DNA of 36,580 nucleotides from an uncultured Campylobacter sp. (GTDB lineage Bacteria > Campylobacterota > Campylobacteria > Campylobacterales > Campylobacteraceae): the NCBI RefSeq assembly GCF_937980635.1, contig NZ_CALJPG010000019.1, positions 1 through 36,580 on the forward strand, written 5' to 3'. Both the position numbers and the translations under genes were made by a program. Under the pieces are notes generated by a model. The model worked only from the letters and a program-made list of their open reading frames with translations, had not been told where the DNA came from and did not search any database. This document shows, one piece after another, positions 24,137 to 32,304 of this stretch. The stretch's first letter is position 1. Every line of letters starts with the position of its first letter.

Positions 24137-24732
24137 TGCCCCCTCCGTTAAATTTAGCGTCACACCGCAACCGCGCGAAAGCTAAGAAACCCGAATTTGC
24201 GGGTCTTTGTTTAAATTTCGTCGCACATGCGCAGCAGGAGTTTTACGCTCCGCTTTGCAAGATTATAGCGTAAATTTAGATTTTCGCAGCGCGAGTTTGG
24301 CTGCGGTTCGGTGCGGCTAGGTAGCAAAATTAGCAATCGCGTGAGTTTTGAGGCTTTGGTGCGGCTCGGTATAACTTGATGCGGACGAGGTCTGCAATAA
24401 AACTGCGCGAGTTTATTTCTTGCATGCGCCCACCTGCACGCACTTGCGCAGACACGAACATCGAAAGAAAACCTTAGAATTTTAAAATTTTCCGCGACTT
24501 AAAAAATATGGAATTCCAAAATTTTGCGAAAGCCATAGTTTGAAATTTTTAATTTTAGAATTTAACGAGATTGCGAAATTTGAAATTTTAAAATTTAGCG
24601 TAGCCGCGGCGAGATTAAATTTAAATGCTGCGTAAGCGCAGTAAGTCAAGTAAGGCTTTTATCAAGCCGCCTACGACAAAAGTCATATCTGATATTTGAA
24701 CGCATGCGGCTGTAAAAATTGCAAAGAGATTT
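24137..24732. other. Gene-free stretch upstream of thiL
   Basis: No gene is supported. It holds an exact AAATTTTAAAATTT at 24583-24596 and near copies at about 24477 and 24550. CTGCG-TAAG-CGCAG around 24628 is a small hairpin. No TPP riboswitch elements were seen. Confidence 0.6.
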
Positions 24733-24773
24733 GAAAAAATTGAAGCTACTTAATGCTCACCATTAAGACTTCA
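24733..24773 (-). terminator. Terminator after the EexN-like lipoprotein gene
   Basis: CTTAATG (24749-24755) pairs with CATTAAG (24761-24767), and an outer pair TGAAG/CTTCA (24741-24745/24769-24773) extends it. Read on the minus strand the hairpin is followed at once by ATTTTTTC, a classic U tract. It lies about 60 bases after the lipoprotein stop. Confidence 0.75.
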
Positions 24774-24835
24774 AATCCAACTTCAGGAAAAATATTATTA
24801 GCGTATTTGCGCTACTACTTTCAAAAATTTGATTG

Positions 24836-25123
24836 TTATTTTTTATACTCTTCGCTAATTCGCTCAGGGTGCTTTATATAATAATCTACTTCGTACCAAT
24901 GACCATTTGGATCTAAATTTTGATCCCTCAAAAACCCTTTCGCCTTGCTTGCATTATTGCACTCTTTATCGTTGATCACGTCTTTTGGCTGCATTTTCTC
25001 GCAAAGCTCTAGTTTCGCTTTTGCTTCTAGCGGCGCAAGCAGATAATCTGCAACCGTTTTTTTAGGCTCGTCCTCCTTGCATCCGGTAAGACCTAAACCT
25101 ACGATAGCCATAAGGCTCAACAA
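24836..25123 (-). CDS. EexN-like lipoprotein, 5' end apparently frameshifted
   Basis: This is a small lipoprotein of 95 residues in the open frame (TTG start), with lipobox LTGC near residue 14. The mature part KEDEPKKTVADYL...AKLELCEKMQPKDVINDKECNNASKAKGFL resembles the EexN/entry-exclusion-like lipoproteins common in Campylobacter. The open frame lacks a charged N-region. Directly upstream, AAAAGGAGAAAAA then ATG at 25137 reads MRRIF before stopping. With one extra T in the T6 tract at 25122-25127 it would continue MRRIFLLSLMAIVGLGLTGC, a perfect signal peptide in frame with the rest. It is therefore an OFF phase or a frameshift, or a sequence error. EexN proteins of conjugative elements block entry; a role here is unproven, and no conjugation gene is near. 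Confidence 0.75.
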   Translation of the reverse strand: MLSLMAIVGLGLTGCKEDEPKKTVADYLLAPLEAKAKLELCEKMQPKDVINDKECNNASKAKGFLRDQNLDPNGHWYEVDYYIKHPERISEEYKK

Positions 25124-25261
25124 AAAATTCGTCTCATTTTTTCTCCTTTTAAATGGTGACTAATTATATATTCGTTAAACTTAATTTTCGTTTTTTATAT
25201 TGTCTTTTTGCAGCCGTATATTATATAAAGAGGATTTTGATGAATTACAAGTCAATCGGAA

Positions 25262-25289
25262 TAAAATTTCGGGCGGCGTAAACCGCCCG
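25262..25289 (-). terminator. Terminator after the aldehyde dehydrogenase gene
   Basis: CGGGCGG (25270-25276) and CCGCCCG (25283-25289) form a GC stem around a 6-base loop. On the minus strand AAATTTTATT follows. It begins about 20 bases after the dehydrogenase stop. Confidence 0.78.
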
Positions 25290-25307
25290 AGATACCTTCC
25301 TAAGCCC

Positions 25308-26774
25308 TTACTGCTCGTAAAAGCCGCTCGGTTTTGAGATCGTGTCGATGTAGATGTTTTTGGTCTGGGTGTAGTGCTCCAGGATCATCTTGTGCGTCTC
25401 GCGACCGATGCCCGATTCTTTGTAGCCGCCAAACGGTGCGCCCGCGTGGATCTGGTTGTAGGTATTGACCCATACACGACCCGTCTCAAGCAGACGTGCG
25501 ACCGTGAGCGCCTTTGCGATGTCGCGCGTAAATACGGCGCCGCCTAGTCCGTAGAGGCTGTCGTTCGCCATGCGAACGAGCTCGTCTTGATCTTTAAATT
25601 TAATCACGACGCCCACAGGACCGAAGATCTCCTCCTGCGCCACGCGCATGTCGTTGCGTACGTCCACGAGTAGCGTAGGCTCGACGAAAGCCTCTCCCGC
25701 GCTATGTCGCTTGCCGCCCACGGCGATCTTAGCGCCCTCTTCTACGCCGATTTTTACATATTCTAAAATTTTATCGGCTTGCTTTTTGTTGATCTGGCAT
25801 CCCATCTGGGTGTTCGGATCGAGTGGATCGCCCACCTTGATGCGCTTAAATTTCTCCACTAGAGCCGGTACGAATTTATCGTAGATGCCCTCCTGCACGA
25901 AGATCCTGCTTCCCGCGCAGCAGACCTGGCCTTGGTTGAAAAGGATCCCCAGCTGCACGCCGTCGATCGCAACGTCGAAATCGCAATCGTCAAAGATAAT
26001 ATTCGCGCTCTTGCCGCCAAGCTCAAGCGTAGCAGGGATGATTTTTTGCGCCGCAGCTAGCGCTATGCCTCTACCGACCTCGGTAGAGCCCGTAAACGCG
26101 AGCTTATCGAGTCCTTTGTGAGTGCGGACGAACTCGCCTGCCTTACTTCCCTTGCCGGTTACGACGTTGATGACGCCCTTTGGAAGCAGCGGTGCGATTA
26201 GGCGGATAAACTCCAAAATGCTGAGGCTAGTTTCGGAGCTTGGCTTAAATACGCACGTATCGCCCGCAGCAATCAGCGGAGCGAGCTTCCACGCGCCCAT
26301 CAAAAACGGGAAATTCCACGGCACGATCTGTCCTACTACGCCGATCGGTTCGCGCAAAACGACGGATAGATAGCGCTCTTTTAGCATATTCGCGCTGCCC
26401 TCTTCGGCTAAAATCACGCCCGCGAAATAGCGAAAATGCTCGATCGACCACGCTACGTCGACCGCGCGCGTCTCGCGGATTGGCTTGCCGTTGTCGATAG
26501 TCTCTACGGTGGCGATGAACTCGGCGTTTTGCTCTAGGACGTCGGCGATCTTATTTAGCAGCGCGCTGCGCTCATAAACGCTAGTGCGGCGGAAGCTCTC
26601 AAACGCCTTGCGCGCCGCGGCGACCGCTCTATCGACGTCCGCCTTGCTAGCATCTGCGATCTTTGAAATTTTCTCGCCGGTAGCGGGATTAAAAACGTCT
26701 AGGCTCGCGCCGCCTTCGGCATCAACGAACTCGCCGTCGATGAAAAGCTTATAGCTTGGTTGGATTGTAGCCAT
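25308..26774 (-). CDS. NAD(P)-dependent aldehyde dehydrogenase
   Basis: This 488-residue member of the ALDH superfamily oxidises aldehydes to acids. The catalytic residues are all present: oxyanion N154 in VPWNFPF, E251 in LELGGKSANI and nucleophile C285 in FNQGQVCCAGSR. FTGSTEVGR binds the cofactor, and EEIFGPVGVV and PFGGYKESGIGRE close the fold. The wording (YKLFIDGEFVDAEGG, NQGQVCCAGSR, YTQTKNIYID) is close to the AldA/betaine-aldehyde type, so acetaldehyde or a related short aldehyde is likely, but the substrate cannot be fixed. It is a single gene with its own terminator, preceded by a long gene-free stretch. AAGGAG lies 7 bases before the ATG. Confidence 0.92.
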   Translation of the reverse strand: MATIQPSYKLFIDGEFVDAEGGASLDVFNPATGEKISKIADASKADVDRAVAAARKAFESFRRTSVYERSALLNKIADVLEQNAEFIATVETIDNGKPIRETRAVDVAWSIEHFRYFAGVILAEEGSANMLKERYLSVVLREPIGVVGQIVPWNFPFLMGAWKLAPLIAAGDTCVFKPSSETSLSILEFIRLIAPLLPKGVINVVTGKGSKAGEFVRTHKGLDKLAFTGSTEVGRGIALAAAQKIIPATLELGGKSANIIFDDCDFDVAIDGVQLGILFNQGQVCCAGSRIFVQEGIYDKFVPALVEKFKRIKVGDPLDPNTQMGCQINKKQADKILEYVKIGVEEGAKIAVGGKRHSAGEAFVEPTLLVDVRNDMRVAQEEIFGPVGVVIKFKDQDELVRMANDSLYGLGGAVFTRDIAKALTVARLLETGRVWVNTYNQIHAGAPFGGYKESGIGRETHKMILEHYTQTKNIYIDTISKPSGFYEQ

Positions 26775-27140
26775 GCTGACTCCTTATATGAAATTTGACA
26801 ACTACTATTATATATCCGCGGCGGTTAATGCGGCATAAATTTCGGAGCGAAAATCGGTTAAAATTTTGCGGTGTGTAAATTTGAGAAGCAATGCGGCGCC
26901 CGTGAAATTTTAAAATTTAATCTGCGCGCGCGACAGCGAAGGTTTTGAGCAGCTTTGAAGCGGCATGAAATTTAACCGGGCGCGAGCGGCGAAATTTCAA
27001 AATGTAACGTTTATGGAATGAGAGCGGAAATTCGGCTGCGCTAAAATTTCAGAATTCGGCTTTGCTAAATTTTAAAATTCGATTGCGTTGAAATTTTAAA
27101 ATTTGGCTCCGCCTAGATTTTGAATTCGGCTTCGTTAAAA

Positions 27141-27406
27141 TTTTAAAATTTTGCGAAGTAAAATTTTTGAAACATTTTGCGGAGCGGGCGAGCGGTTTAA
27201 ATTTACGGCTCACGACAGCGTGCGACGATCAATTAGCGAGCGCGACTCAAGCTATGCGTAGCCCAAACTATAGCCTGCCGATAAATTTTAAAATTTTGCG
27301 GGGTAAAATTTCATAATTCGGCTTTGTCAGAGTTTTGAATCGAGTTTCGTTAAAATTTTAAAATTTGGTCTGGTTGAGAATTTTAAAATTTTGTGAAGTA
27401 AAATTT
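27141..27406. repeat. Three copies of a 26-bp AT-rich module
   Basis: TTTTAAAATTTTGCGAAGTA followed by AAATTT is at 27141-27166, with 24 of 26 bases conserved at 27286-27311 (GCGGGGTA) and 25 of 26 at 27381-27406 (GTGAAGTA). The copies are direct, 145 and 95 bases apart, and partly flanked by similar GAAA(C/T)A(C)TTTTGCGGA sequence. Confidence 0.75.
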
Positions 27407-27604
27407 CAGAAATACTTTTCGGAATAAAATTTCTACAACTGTCTTTCGCGTAAGCTTTGCGAGCCTCTTAACGCTTGCTCGTAAGGCTCCGCTTGGGTAC
27501 GAGCGGCATTTTGAGCAGGACGAGAGGGCGGCGCCGAAAACAGCCGCGGCTGTTTTGTAAAAACAGATACAGGCCGCACAATCCGCTCCGCTCGCAGCTA
27601 CTCA

Positions 27605-27716
27605 GACGCAGAGGGCGTAACCTCTCATGCGCACAGCTTCGGACGCAGAAGTACAACCACTATAGCGCGCAGTCGGACGCAGGGGCTCAATCACTCGCGC
27701 CACAACTTAGATGCGG
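27605..27716. repeat. Degenerate 34-37-bp tandem repeat
   Basis: GACGCAG occurs at 27605, 27642 and 27676, and GATGCGG at 27710, a step of 37, 34 and 34 bases. The sequence between (AACC/CAATCACT and GCGCACA/GCGCAG/CGCCACA) is loosely shared. It looks like an old minisatellite. Confidence 0.5.
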
Positions 27717-27897
27717 TGGGGCGACTACTGCGCGCGCTGCGGTTCGCGGCTCGTTTGAGCACGGGGGAGGATAACTGCTCTGCGTGCGTCAGGCTCATTC
27801 AAGCCAAAAATCGAACTAGGCGTGCGAAACTCATGCCATCACAAGAACTGCGCGCTTTGAATTCGTTTGAGCGAGGGAGCGCAAACCGCTTAAAATT

Positions 27898-28647
27898 TTA
27901 AAATTTAGGCTCGAAAAAGGTATCTTCGTGGATGTTGGCAAAGGCGGCTTGCAGGCTGATAAAAAACCTCGGATAGGTCTTTTCGTACTGCGCCAAAAGC
28001 TCCTTCGTAGCGGCACGCGCGGTGGGTTCCTTGCCGCCGTATTGCTTCGCGGGGCAGACCTCCTCCTCGCGCATGATCGGAAGCTCGTTATCTCTAGCAC
28101 AGGCGGCGATTTGGCGCTCGCGCGCTAGAATGAACGGGCGGATGATCACAAGCCCGTTTTCAGCGACATAGCGCGGAGCGAGAGTTCGAAGCGCGCCGTT
28201 GAAGGTGAAATTCATAAAAAAGCTCTCCGCGGCGTCGTCGAGGTGGTGGGCGATGGCGATCTTATTAAAGCCGTGTTCGAGCGCGTAGGAGTAGATATAT
28301 CCGCGCCTCATACGCGAGCAAAAGCTGCAAAACGTGGTGTTTGCGCGGATCTTTTCCTTGCCGAATTCAAAAATTTTAGTATCGATTATCTCGTAGGGGA
28401 TCTCGTGCTCTTTAAAATGGGCGCTTATCTCGCGCAGGTCCTCGCCAATACCGTAGGTGACGGTAACGGCTCGAAACTCCCAATCTAGCGGGCTTACGCT
28501 TTGGAAGTGTTTCAGCACGTGCGCCAAGCTCATGCTGTCCTTGCCGCCGCTAAGAGCTAGTAAAATTTTATCGCCGCGCTCGAACATCTTGTATTTGGCG
28601 TTGGTTTGTCCGACCCGGCGCAGTAGTTTTTTGGAGAGGTTTATCAT
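27898..28647 (-). CDS. ttcA: TtcA-family tRNA 2-thiolation enzyme
   Basis: TtcA makes 2-thiocytidine at position 32 of tRNA, using ATP and an iron-sulphur cluster. The 249-residue protein has the PP-loop LALSGGKDS (S33-S38) and the CxxC of the cluster at C107/C110 in TTFCSFCSRMRRG. A third Cys in EEVCPAKQYGGKEP could be the last ligand. The N-terminal KLLRRVGQTNAKYKMFERGDKILLALSGGKDS is typical. Its start overlaps the mtnN stop (ATGA), so it is coupled to it. The stop codon lies inside an AAATTTTAAAATTT palindrome (27893-27906), which may serve as part of a terminator. It is the last gene of the tol-to-fabD run. Confidence 0.88.
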   Translation of the reverse strand: MINLSKKLLRRVGQTNAKYKMFERGDKILLALSGGKDSMSLAHVLKHFQSVSPLDWEFRAVTVTYGIGEDLREISAHFKEHEIPYEIIDTKIFEFGKEKIRANTTFCSFCSRMRRGYIYSYALEHGFNKIAIAHHLDDAAESFFMNFTFNGALRTLAPRYVAENGLVIIRPFILARERQIAACARDNELPIMREEEVCPAKQYGGKEPTARAATKELLAQYEKTYPRFFISLQAAFANIHEDTFFEPKF

Positions 28648-29342
28648 AACCTTTCGATCATTTTTAGGACGAAATTTGCGCTCGTCTGCGCGCTTTTTAC
28701 CATAAACTCGTCAAAATCGAACTCGGCTTTATGCCCCGCCTCGTCGCTTATCGCGCGCAGCACGCAAAACGGCACGCCCAGTGCGTCGCACACCTGTGCC
28801 ACGCTCGCCCCCTCCATCTCGACCGCGCTCGCGTCAAACGTCCGCTCGATCCAGCTCTTGCGCTCCTCGCCACTTACGAACTGATCGCCACTAGCGATGA
28901 TGCCCGATTTTAGCGTGATGCCAAGCTGCTCGGCGACGGTTTGCGCTATGGAATTTAGCTTCGCGTCGGTTTGGACTGAAATTTTACTTCCAGGCACGAA
29001 TCCGTGCGGATGCCCAAACGCCGTGATGTCCAGATCGTGCTGCACGAGCGAGGTGGCATATAAAATTTCGCCGATCTTAATGCCGCGCTTCAAAGCCCCC
29101 GCAACGCCCGTAAAAATGAGCGCGCGCGCGCCGAATTTCTCGATCATGACCGTAGCCGTCAGGGCGGAATTTACCTTGCCGATCTTCGAATATGCGATCA
29201 CTAGATCGTGACCGTTAAGCTTAGCGGCGTAGAATTTATTATTCGCATGCTCCACGGCCTCCACGCTCACGCCTCGTTCGCGCAGTGCGGATAGCAGCGG
29301 CTTGATCTCTTCTGGCATAGCGCCCAAGATCGCTACTTTCAT
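28644..29342 (-). CDS. mtnN: 5'-methylthioadenosine/S-adenosylhomocysteine nucleosidase
   Basis: MtnN (Pfs) cleaves the adenine from methylthioadenosine and S-adenosylhomocysteine, and in Campylobacter probably also from aminodeoxyfutalosine in menaquinone synthesis. The 232-residue protein starts MKVAILGAMPEEIKPL with the catalytic Glu of the family. FTGVAGAL (about 78), SGDQFV (about 152), AVEMEGASVAQV (about 174) with the ribose-binding Glu, and RAISDEAG with the catalytic Asp near 199 follow. It overlaps fabD and ttcA by 4 bases each, so the three are translated together. The fabD-mtnN order is the same in C. jejuni. Confidence 0.95.
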   Translation of the reverse strand: MKVAILGAMPEEIKPLLSALRERGVSVEAVEHANNKFYAAKLNGHDLVIAYSKIGKVNSALTATVMIEKFGARALIFTGVAGALKRGIKIGEILYATSLVQHDLDITAFGHPHGFVPGSKISVQTDAKLNSIAQTVAEQLGITLKSGIIASGDQFVSGEERKSWIERTFDASAVEMEGASVAQVCDALGVPFCVLRAISDEAGHKAEFDFDEFMVKSAQTSANFVLKMIERL

Positions 29343-30283
29343 CCGTTCTCCTTTGCAAATTTCAGAAACTCGTCTAAGCTCGCAAGATCCGTGATGCTGA
29401 AGGTCGGCTTCTGCGTGATCTTTTTGTTTATCCCTTTTAAAACCGCCGCGCCGAACTCGACGAAACAGTCCGTCTCGCCCTCGTAATTTTTGATGCTTTG
29501 CTTGTAAAGTACGGGGCCGATAAGCTGGGCTTTCAGCAGCTCTAGCGCTTCGGATTTCGTCGTATATGTTCGCGCCGTGGCATTAGCGACGACGGGAGCG
29601 AAGCTCTCTTTTAGCGCGGGGCGTAAAAATTCTAAAAGCTCGTCGCTGGCGCTTTGTAGCATAGGGCAGTGGCTCGCGACGCTCATATTCAGTAGCATTG
29701 CGCGCTTTGCACCTGCGGCTTTAAACTCGCCCTCGAGTGCGGCCAGATCATCTTTTTTGCCTGCGACTACGATCTGCCCATCGCAGTTATAATTCGCCGC
29801 CCATACCTGCTTACCGGCGCTCGTCGCATCCGCGCAAATTTTTTCAACTGTCTCGTCGGCAAGAGCTAAGATCACCATCATTCCGGCGCCTTTGCCCTCG
29901 CAGGCGCTCTGCATGAGCCTACCGCGAATATTTACTAGCTTTAACATCTGCTTCGGCTCTATGCCTCCCGCAGCGCTTAGCGCGCTAAACTCGCCCAGCG
30001 AATGTCCGAGCAAAAACTGCGGAGCGATATTAAGCTTTTCTTGATCCAGCCTTTCTTGCAGCGCCGCAAGCGCCATCATGGAATTTAATGCAATCGCGGG
30101 CTGCGTAAATTCCGAAACGTCGAGCTTGTCGTTAGGCTCAAACAGTAAATTTTTAAAATCGATACCGGTAAATTCTGAAGCCTCATCCAAAAGCGCGCGC
30201 GCAGAGGCGGAGCTGTCGTAAAACTCCCTGCCCATGCCTACGCTTTGGCTGCCCTGTCCGGGGAAGATAAAAGCGAATTTCAT
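29339..30283 (-). CDS. fabD: Malonyl-CoA:ACP transacylase
   Basis: FabD loads malonate onto acyl carrier protein for fatty acid synthesis. The 314-residue protein starts MKFAFIFPGQGSQSVGMG, the standard family N-terminus, with the active-site Ser at about 95 in LLGHSLGEFSAL. SVASHCPMLQSASDELLEFL contains the partner His, and QLIGPVLYKQSI is conserved. Start: ATG 30283 has AGGA 6 bases upstream. The open frame continues further upstream through the other frame of the slyD His-rich repeats and gives an Arg-rich leader, which I reject. Confidence 0.95.
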   Translation of the reverse strand: MKFAFIFPGQGSQSVGMGREFYDSSASARALLDEASEFTGIDFKNLLFEPNDKLDVSEFTQPAIALNSMMALAALQERLDQEKLNIAPQFLLGHSLGEFSALSAAGGIEPKQMLKLVNIRGRLMQSACEGKGAGMMVILALADETVEKICADATSAGKQVWAANYNCDGQIVVAGKKDDLAALEGEFKAAGAKRAMLLNMSVASHCPMLQSASDELLEFLRPALKESFAPVVANATARTYTTKSEALELLKAQLIGPVLYKQSIKNYEGETDCFVEFGAAVLKGINKKITQKPTFSITDLASLDEFLKFAKENG

Positions 30284-30291
30284 AAAAAATC

Positions 30292-30906
30292 CTAATGCTC
30301 GTGGTGATGTCCGCCGCAGCACTCGTGATCTTTTCCGTGATCGTGACCTCCGCAACACTCGTGATCCTCTGCGTGATCGTGTCCATGTCCGCCGCAGCAC
30401 TCGTGCCCCTCGTGATGATGGTTGTGTCCGCAGCCGCAGCTGTGCGCGCCCTCCGGCTGCCCGGTAAGAATTTCATCTGCCGTCGCTTCGCGGTTCTCGA
30501 CGATCTTTATATTAAATTCCAGCTCCTTGCCCGCAAACGGGTGATTAAAGTCGATAGTAACGTCCTGCTCGCCGATAGCTTTGACGCTCACGCGGGTAGT
30601 CGCGCCGTCCTCCGCCTGACCAAAAAGCTCCATACCAACGACCAGGTCGATGCCCGCAAACTGCTCTTTAGGCAGGATCTGCACGGCGTCCTGCTTATAC
30701 TCGCCGACCCCGTCGCTCGGGCTTATGCGAACCGTTTTGCTCTCGCCCGCTTGTAGATTTAAAATTTCATCTTCCAGTTTTTGGATGATTTGATCTTTGC
30801 CGCTAAGAAAGGCAATCGGGTCGGAGTTTAAATTTGACTCTAAAATTTCGCCGGTTTTACCGTCTTTTAGCTCATAATGCATCTTTATAACTCGGTTGTT
30901 AGCCAT
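30292..30906 (-). CDS. slyD: FKBP-type peptidyl-prolyl isomerase SlyD with His/Cys-rich metal tail
   Basis: SlyD is a cytoplasmic prolyl isomerase and chaperone that also supplies nickel to hydrogenase and urease. The FKBP domain with its inserted flap covers about residues 1-150: YELKDGKTGEILESN, DPIAFLSGKDQIIQKLEDEI, GVGEYKQDAVQILPKEQF and DFNHPFAGKELEFNIKI. The tail (about 158-204) is a metal-binding run rich in His and Cys with three copies of HECCGGH, separated by GHDHAED- and DHGKD-type spacers. The match to the tandem repeat at DNA level suggests recent duplication. fabD starts 8 bases after its stop. Confidence 0.95.
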   Translation of the reverse strand: MANNRVIKMHYELKDGKTGEILESNLNSDPIAFLSGKDQIIQKLEDEILNLQAGESKTVRISPSDGVGEYKQDAVQILPKEQFAGIDLVVGMELFGQAEDGATTRVSVKAIGEQDVTIDFNHPFAGKELEFNIKIVENREATADEILTGQPEGAHSCGCGHNHHHEGHECCGGHGHDHAEDHECCGGHDHGKDHECCGGHHHEH

Positions 30907-30955
30907 AGCTTTCTCCTGTTTAGAATTTTATTTTGAGTTTGTATTTAAATTTAGA

Positions 30956-31774
30956 TTATCTAGTGGGCGCAGCTTTGGCTTCTTTGGAATCCGGGTATGA
31001 AGCCTTTAACGCTTTGTAGAATTTATTTGCGCTATCTTTATCGCCGATCTTATCGAAGCTGATCGCAGTGTGATAGAGTAGCTTTGGGGTGTAGTCTTGA
31101 CTCTCGTTGTGCGAGATGCTCTTTTTGTAATAGTTTATCGCTTCTGCGTATGAGCCGGAAAAATATGAAATTTCGCCCAGCATATAGTTTGCCTTAGCGG
31201 GCTTGTAATTTTTAGATACTAAATAATTGTAGCGCTCTTTTGCGCCCGAATAGTCTTTTTTGGCATATAAAGCGTCAGCCTCTTTCAATACTGAAGCTTG
31301 ATCTTTTGATTTAAAATCGGAGTCTGATTTTGTACTAGCAGGGACTGAAGCAGGACCTGCGTCTAATTCAGCGTTTTTTTTTACGCTGCCGCCGCTGCCT
31401 AATTTTTTATTGATTTCAGCGATTTGGGCTTTTATAGTTGCGATATCTCGTTTCATCTGATCTAGCTCACTGTTACCTTGGCTTTTGCCAGTAGCGCGAA
31501 TTTCTAGATCCGCTACCCTGTTTTCCAGGTTCGAAATTTTAGAATTTGTTCCTTCAAGGACACTTCGCAAACCTTCGACACTCTCGCGTGTATTATCTAC
31601 GCTAGTTTGCATCTCGCTTATACGCTTGCGGTTATCGCGCAATACTTGTTCGTTTTCAGTTAACCCGTAAGAGCTACCTGAATCAATATTGCCAGCATCA
31701 AATGCAGAAGTTTCTGCATTTAAAAAAGTGGCAGCCCCCAAAAGAGCCGCCACCGTGAAATTTTTAAATTTCAA
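30956..31774 (-). CDS. cpoB: Tol-Pal coordinator CpoB (YbgF)
   Basis: This periplasmic protein coordinates outer-membrane constriction with peptidoglycan synthesis through TolA. A signal peptide (MKFKNFTVAALLGAATFLNA) is followed by a trimerising coiled coil (about 35-115, e.g. RKRISEMQTSVDNTRESVEGLRSVLE) and, after a Ser/Lys-rich linker, TPR repeats (YNYLVSKNYKPAKANYMLGEISYFSGSYAEAINYYKKSI). There is no ATG. I favour the TTG at 31774, with GGA 7 bases upstream and just behind the pal stop. A TTG at 31786 would add MDSN and overlap pal. The pal-cpoB order is standard. Confidence 0.9.
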   Translation of the reverse strand: MKFKNFTVAALLGAATFLNAETSAFDAGNIDSGSSYGLTENEQVLRDNRKRISEMQTSVDNTRESVEGLRSVLEGTNSKISNLENRVADLEIRATGKSQGNSELDQMKRDIATIKAQIAEINKKLGSGGSVKKNAELDAGPASVPASTKSDSDFKSKDQASVLKEADALYAKKDYSGAKERYNYLVSKNYKPAKANYMLGEISYFSGSYAEAINYYKKSISHNESQDYTPKLLYHTAISFDKIGDKDSANKFYKALKASYPDSKEAKAAPTR

Positions 31775-31775
31775 A

Positions 31776-32249
31776 TTAGAATCCAACTTTGAATTCGTCG
31801 CGTCTGTTTTGAGCGTCGCACTCTTTAGAATGCTCTGTGCAAGCCATATTGCTCTCGCCGTAGCTTACTACGGAAATTCTGCTCTCATTTACGCCTTGAG
31901 CAACCAATGCGTCTTTAGCTGCAGTAGCTCTCTTTAGACCAAGAGCATAGTTGTACTCATCAGAACCCCACTCATCGCAGTTACCCTCAACTTTGACGGT
32001 TAGGGACTCTGCGCCTGCTTGGTTGAATAGAGCTGCGTTATTATTGATTGTGCCTTGCTGATCGGCTCTAATATTAAATTTATCAAAGTCGAAATAAACA
32101 GTGCCAACTTCACTTTGGATCTGAGATGCCAAAGCAGCTAGTCTATCTGCACCACTTGTGCTTGTAGTATCGGCCTCTGGGGTCTTTTTAGAACAACCGC
32201 TCAATAATAGAGCAGCAACTGCTATCGAAGATAAAACTAAATGTTTCAT
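31776..32249 (-). CDS. pal: Peptidoglycan-associated lipoprotein Pal
   Basis: Pal anchors the outer membrane to peptidoglycan and binds TolB. The 157-residue protein has a lipoprotein signal (MKHLVLSSIAVAALLLSGC, acylated Cys near 19), a Ser/Thr-rich linker and an OmpA-like domain from about 45. TVYFDFDKFNIR, VEGNCDEWGSDEYNYALGLKRATAAKDALV and ISVVSYGE hold the meso-diaminopimelate-binding Asp and Arg. The Cys in GNCDEWGSDEYN and the ACTEHSKEC pair are typical of Campylobacter Pal (Omp18). It lies between tolB and cpoB. Confidence 0.96.
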   Translation of the reverse strand: MKHLVLSSIAVAALLLSGCSKKTPEADTTSTSGADRLAALASQIQSEVGTVYFDFDKFNIRADQQGTINNNAALFNQAGAESLTVKVEGNCDEWGSDEYNYALGLKRATAAKDALVAQGVNESRISVVSYGESNMACTEHSKECDAQNRRDEFKVGF

Positions 32250-32304
32250 TTTCTATCCTTTCAAAAAAAATTGAAGTCATTATATCACGAGATTTTTTAA
32301 TATT

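Larger units (their letters stand above)
26775..27897. other. Longest gene-free stretch, repeat-rich
   Basis: About 1.1 kb lie between the aldehyde dehydrogenase start and the ttcA stop. I find no supported gene, tRNA or known RNA. The first part (26775-27440) consists largely of degenerate GGCTTCGTTAAAATTTTAAAATTTG units. The second part (27440-27897) is GC-rich with 34-37-base degenerate repeats. A plus-strand frame at 27475-27774 gives an Arg/Gly-rich translation without ribosome site or known motif and is judged spurious. Confidence 0.65.

Noticed and set aside
24137..24835. TPP riboswitch before thiL
   Set aside because: The conserved CUGAGA and related elements were not found.
24836..25137. 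Conjugative element around the EexN-like gene
   Set aside because: No tra, mob or integrase gene is near; EexN-like lipoproteins are common in Campylobacter chromosomes.
27141..27716. Possible CRISPR array
   Set aside because: Repeat spacing is irregular (145, 95, then 34-37 bases), units are degenerate and no cas gene is present.
27475..27774. 99-codon Arg/Gly-rich open frame
   Set aside because: Comes from GC-rich degenerate repeats; no ribosome site or recognisable domain.
30284..30400. 39-residue Arg-rich leader on FabD
   Set aside because: It is the other frame of the slyD His-rich repeats; the ATG at 30283 has a ribosome site and gives the family N-terminus.
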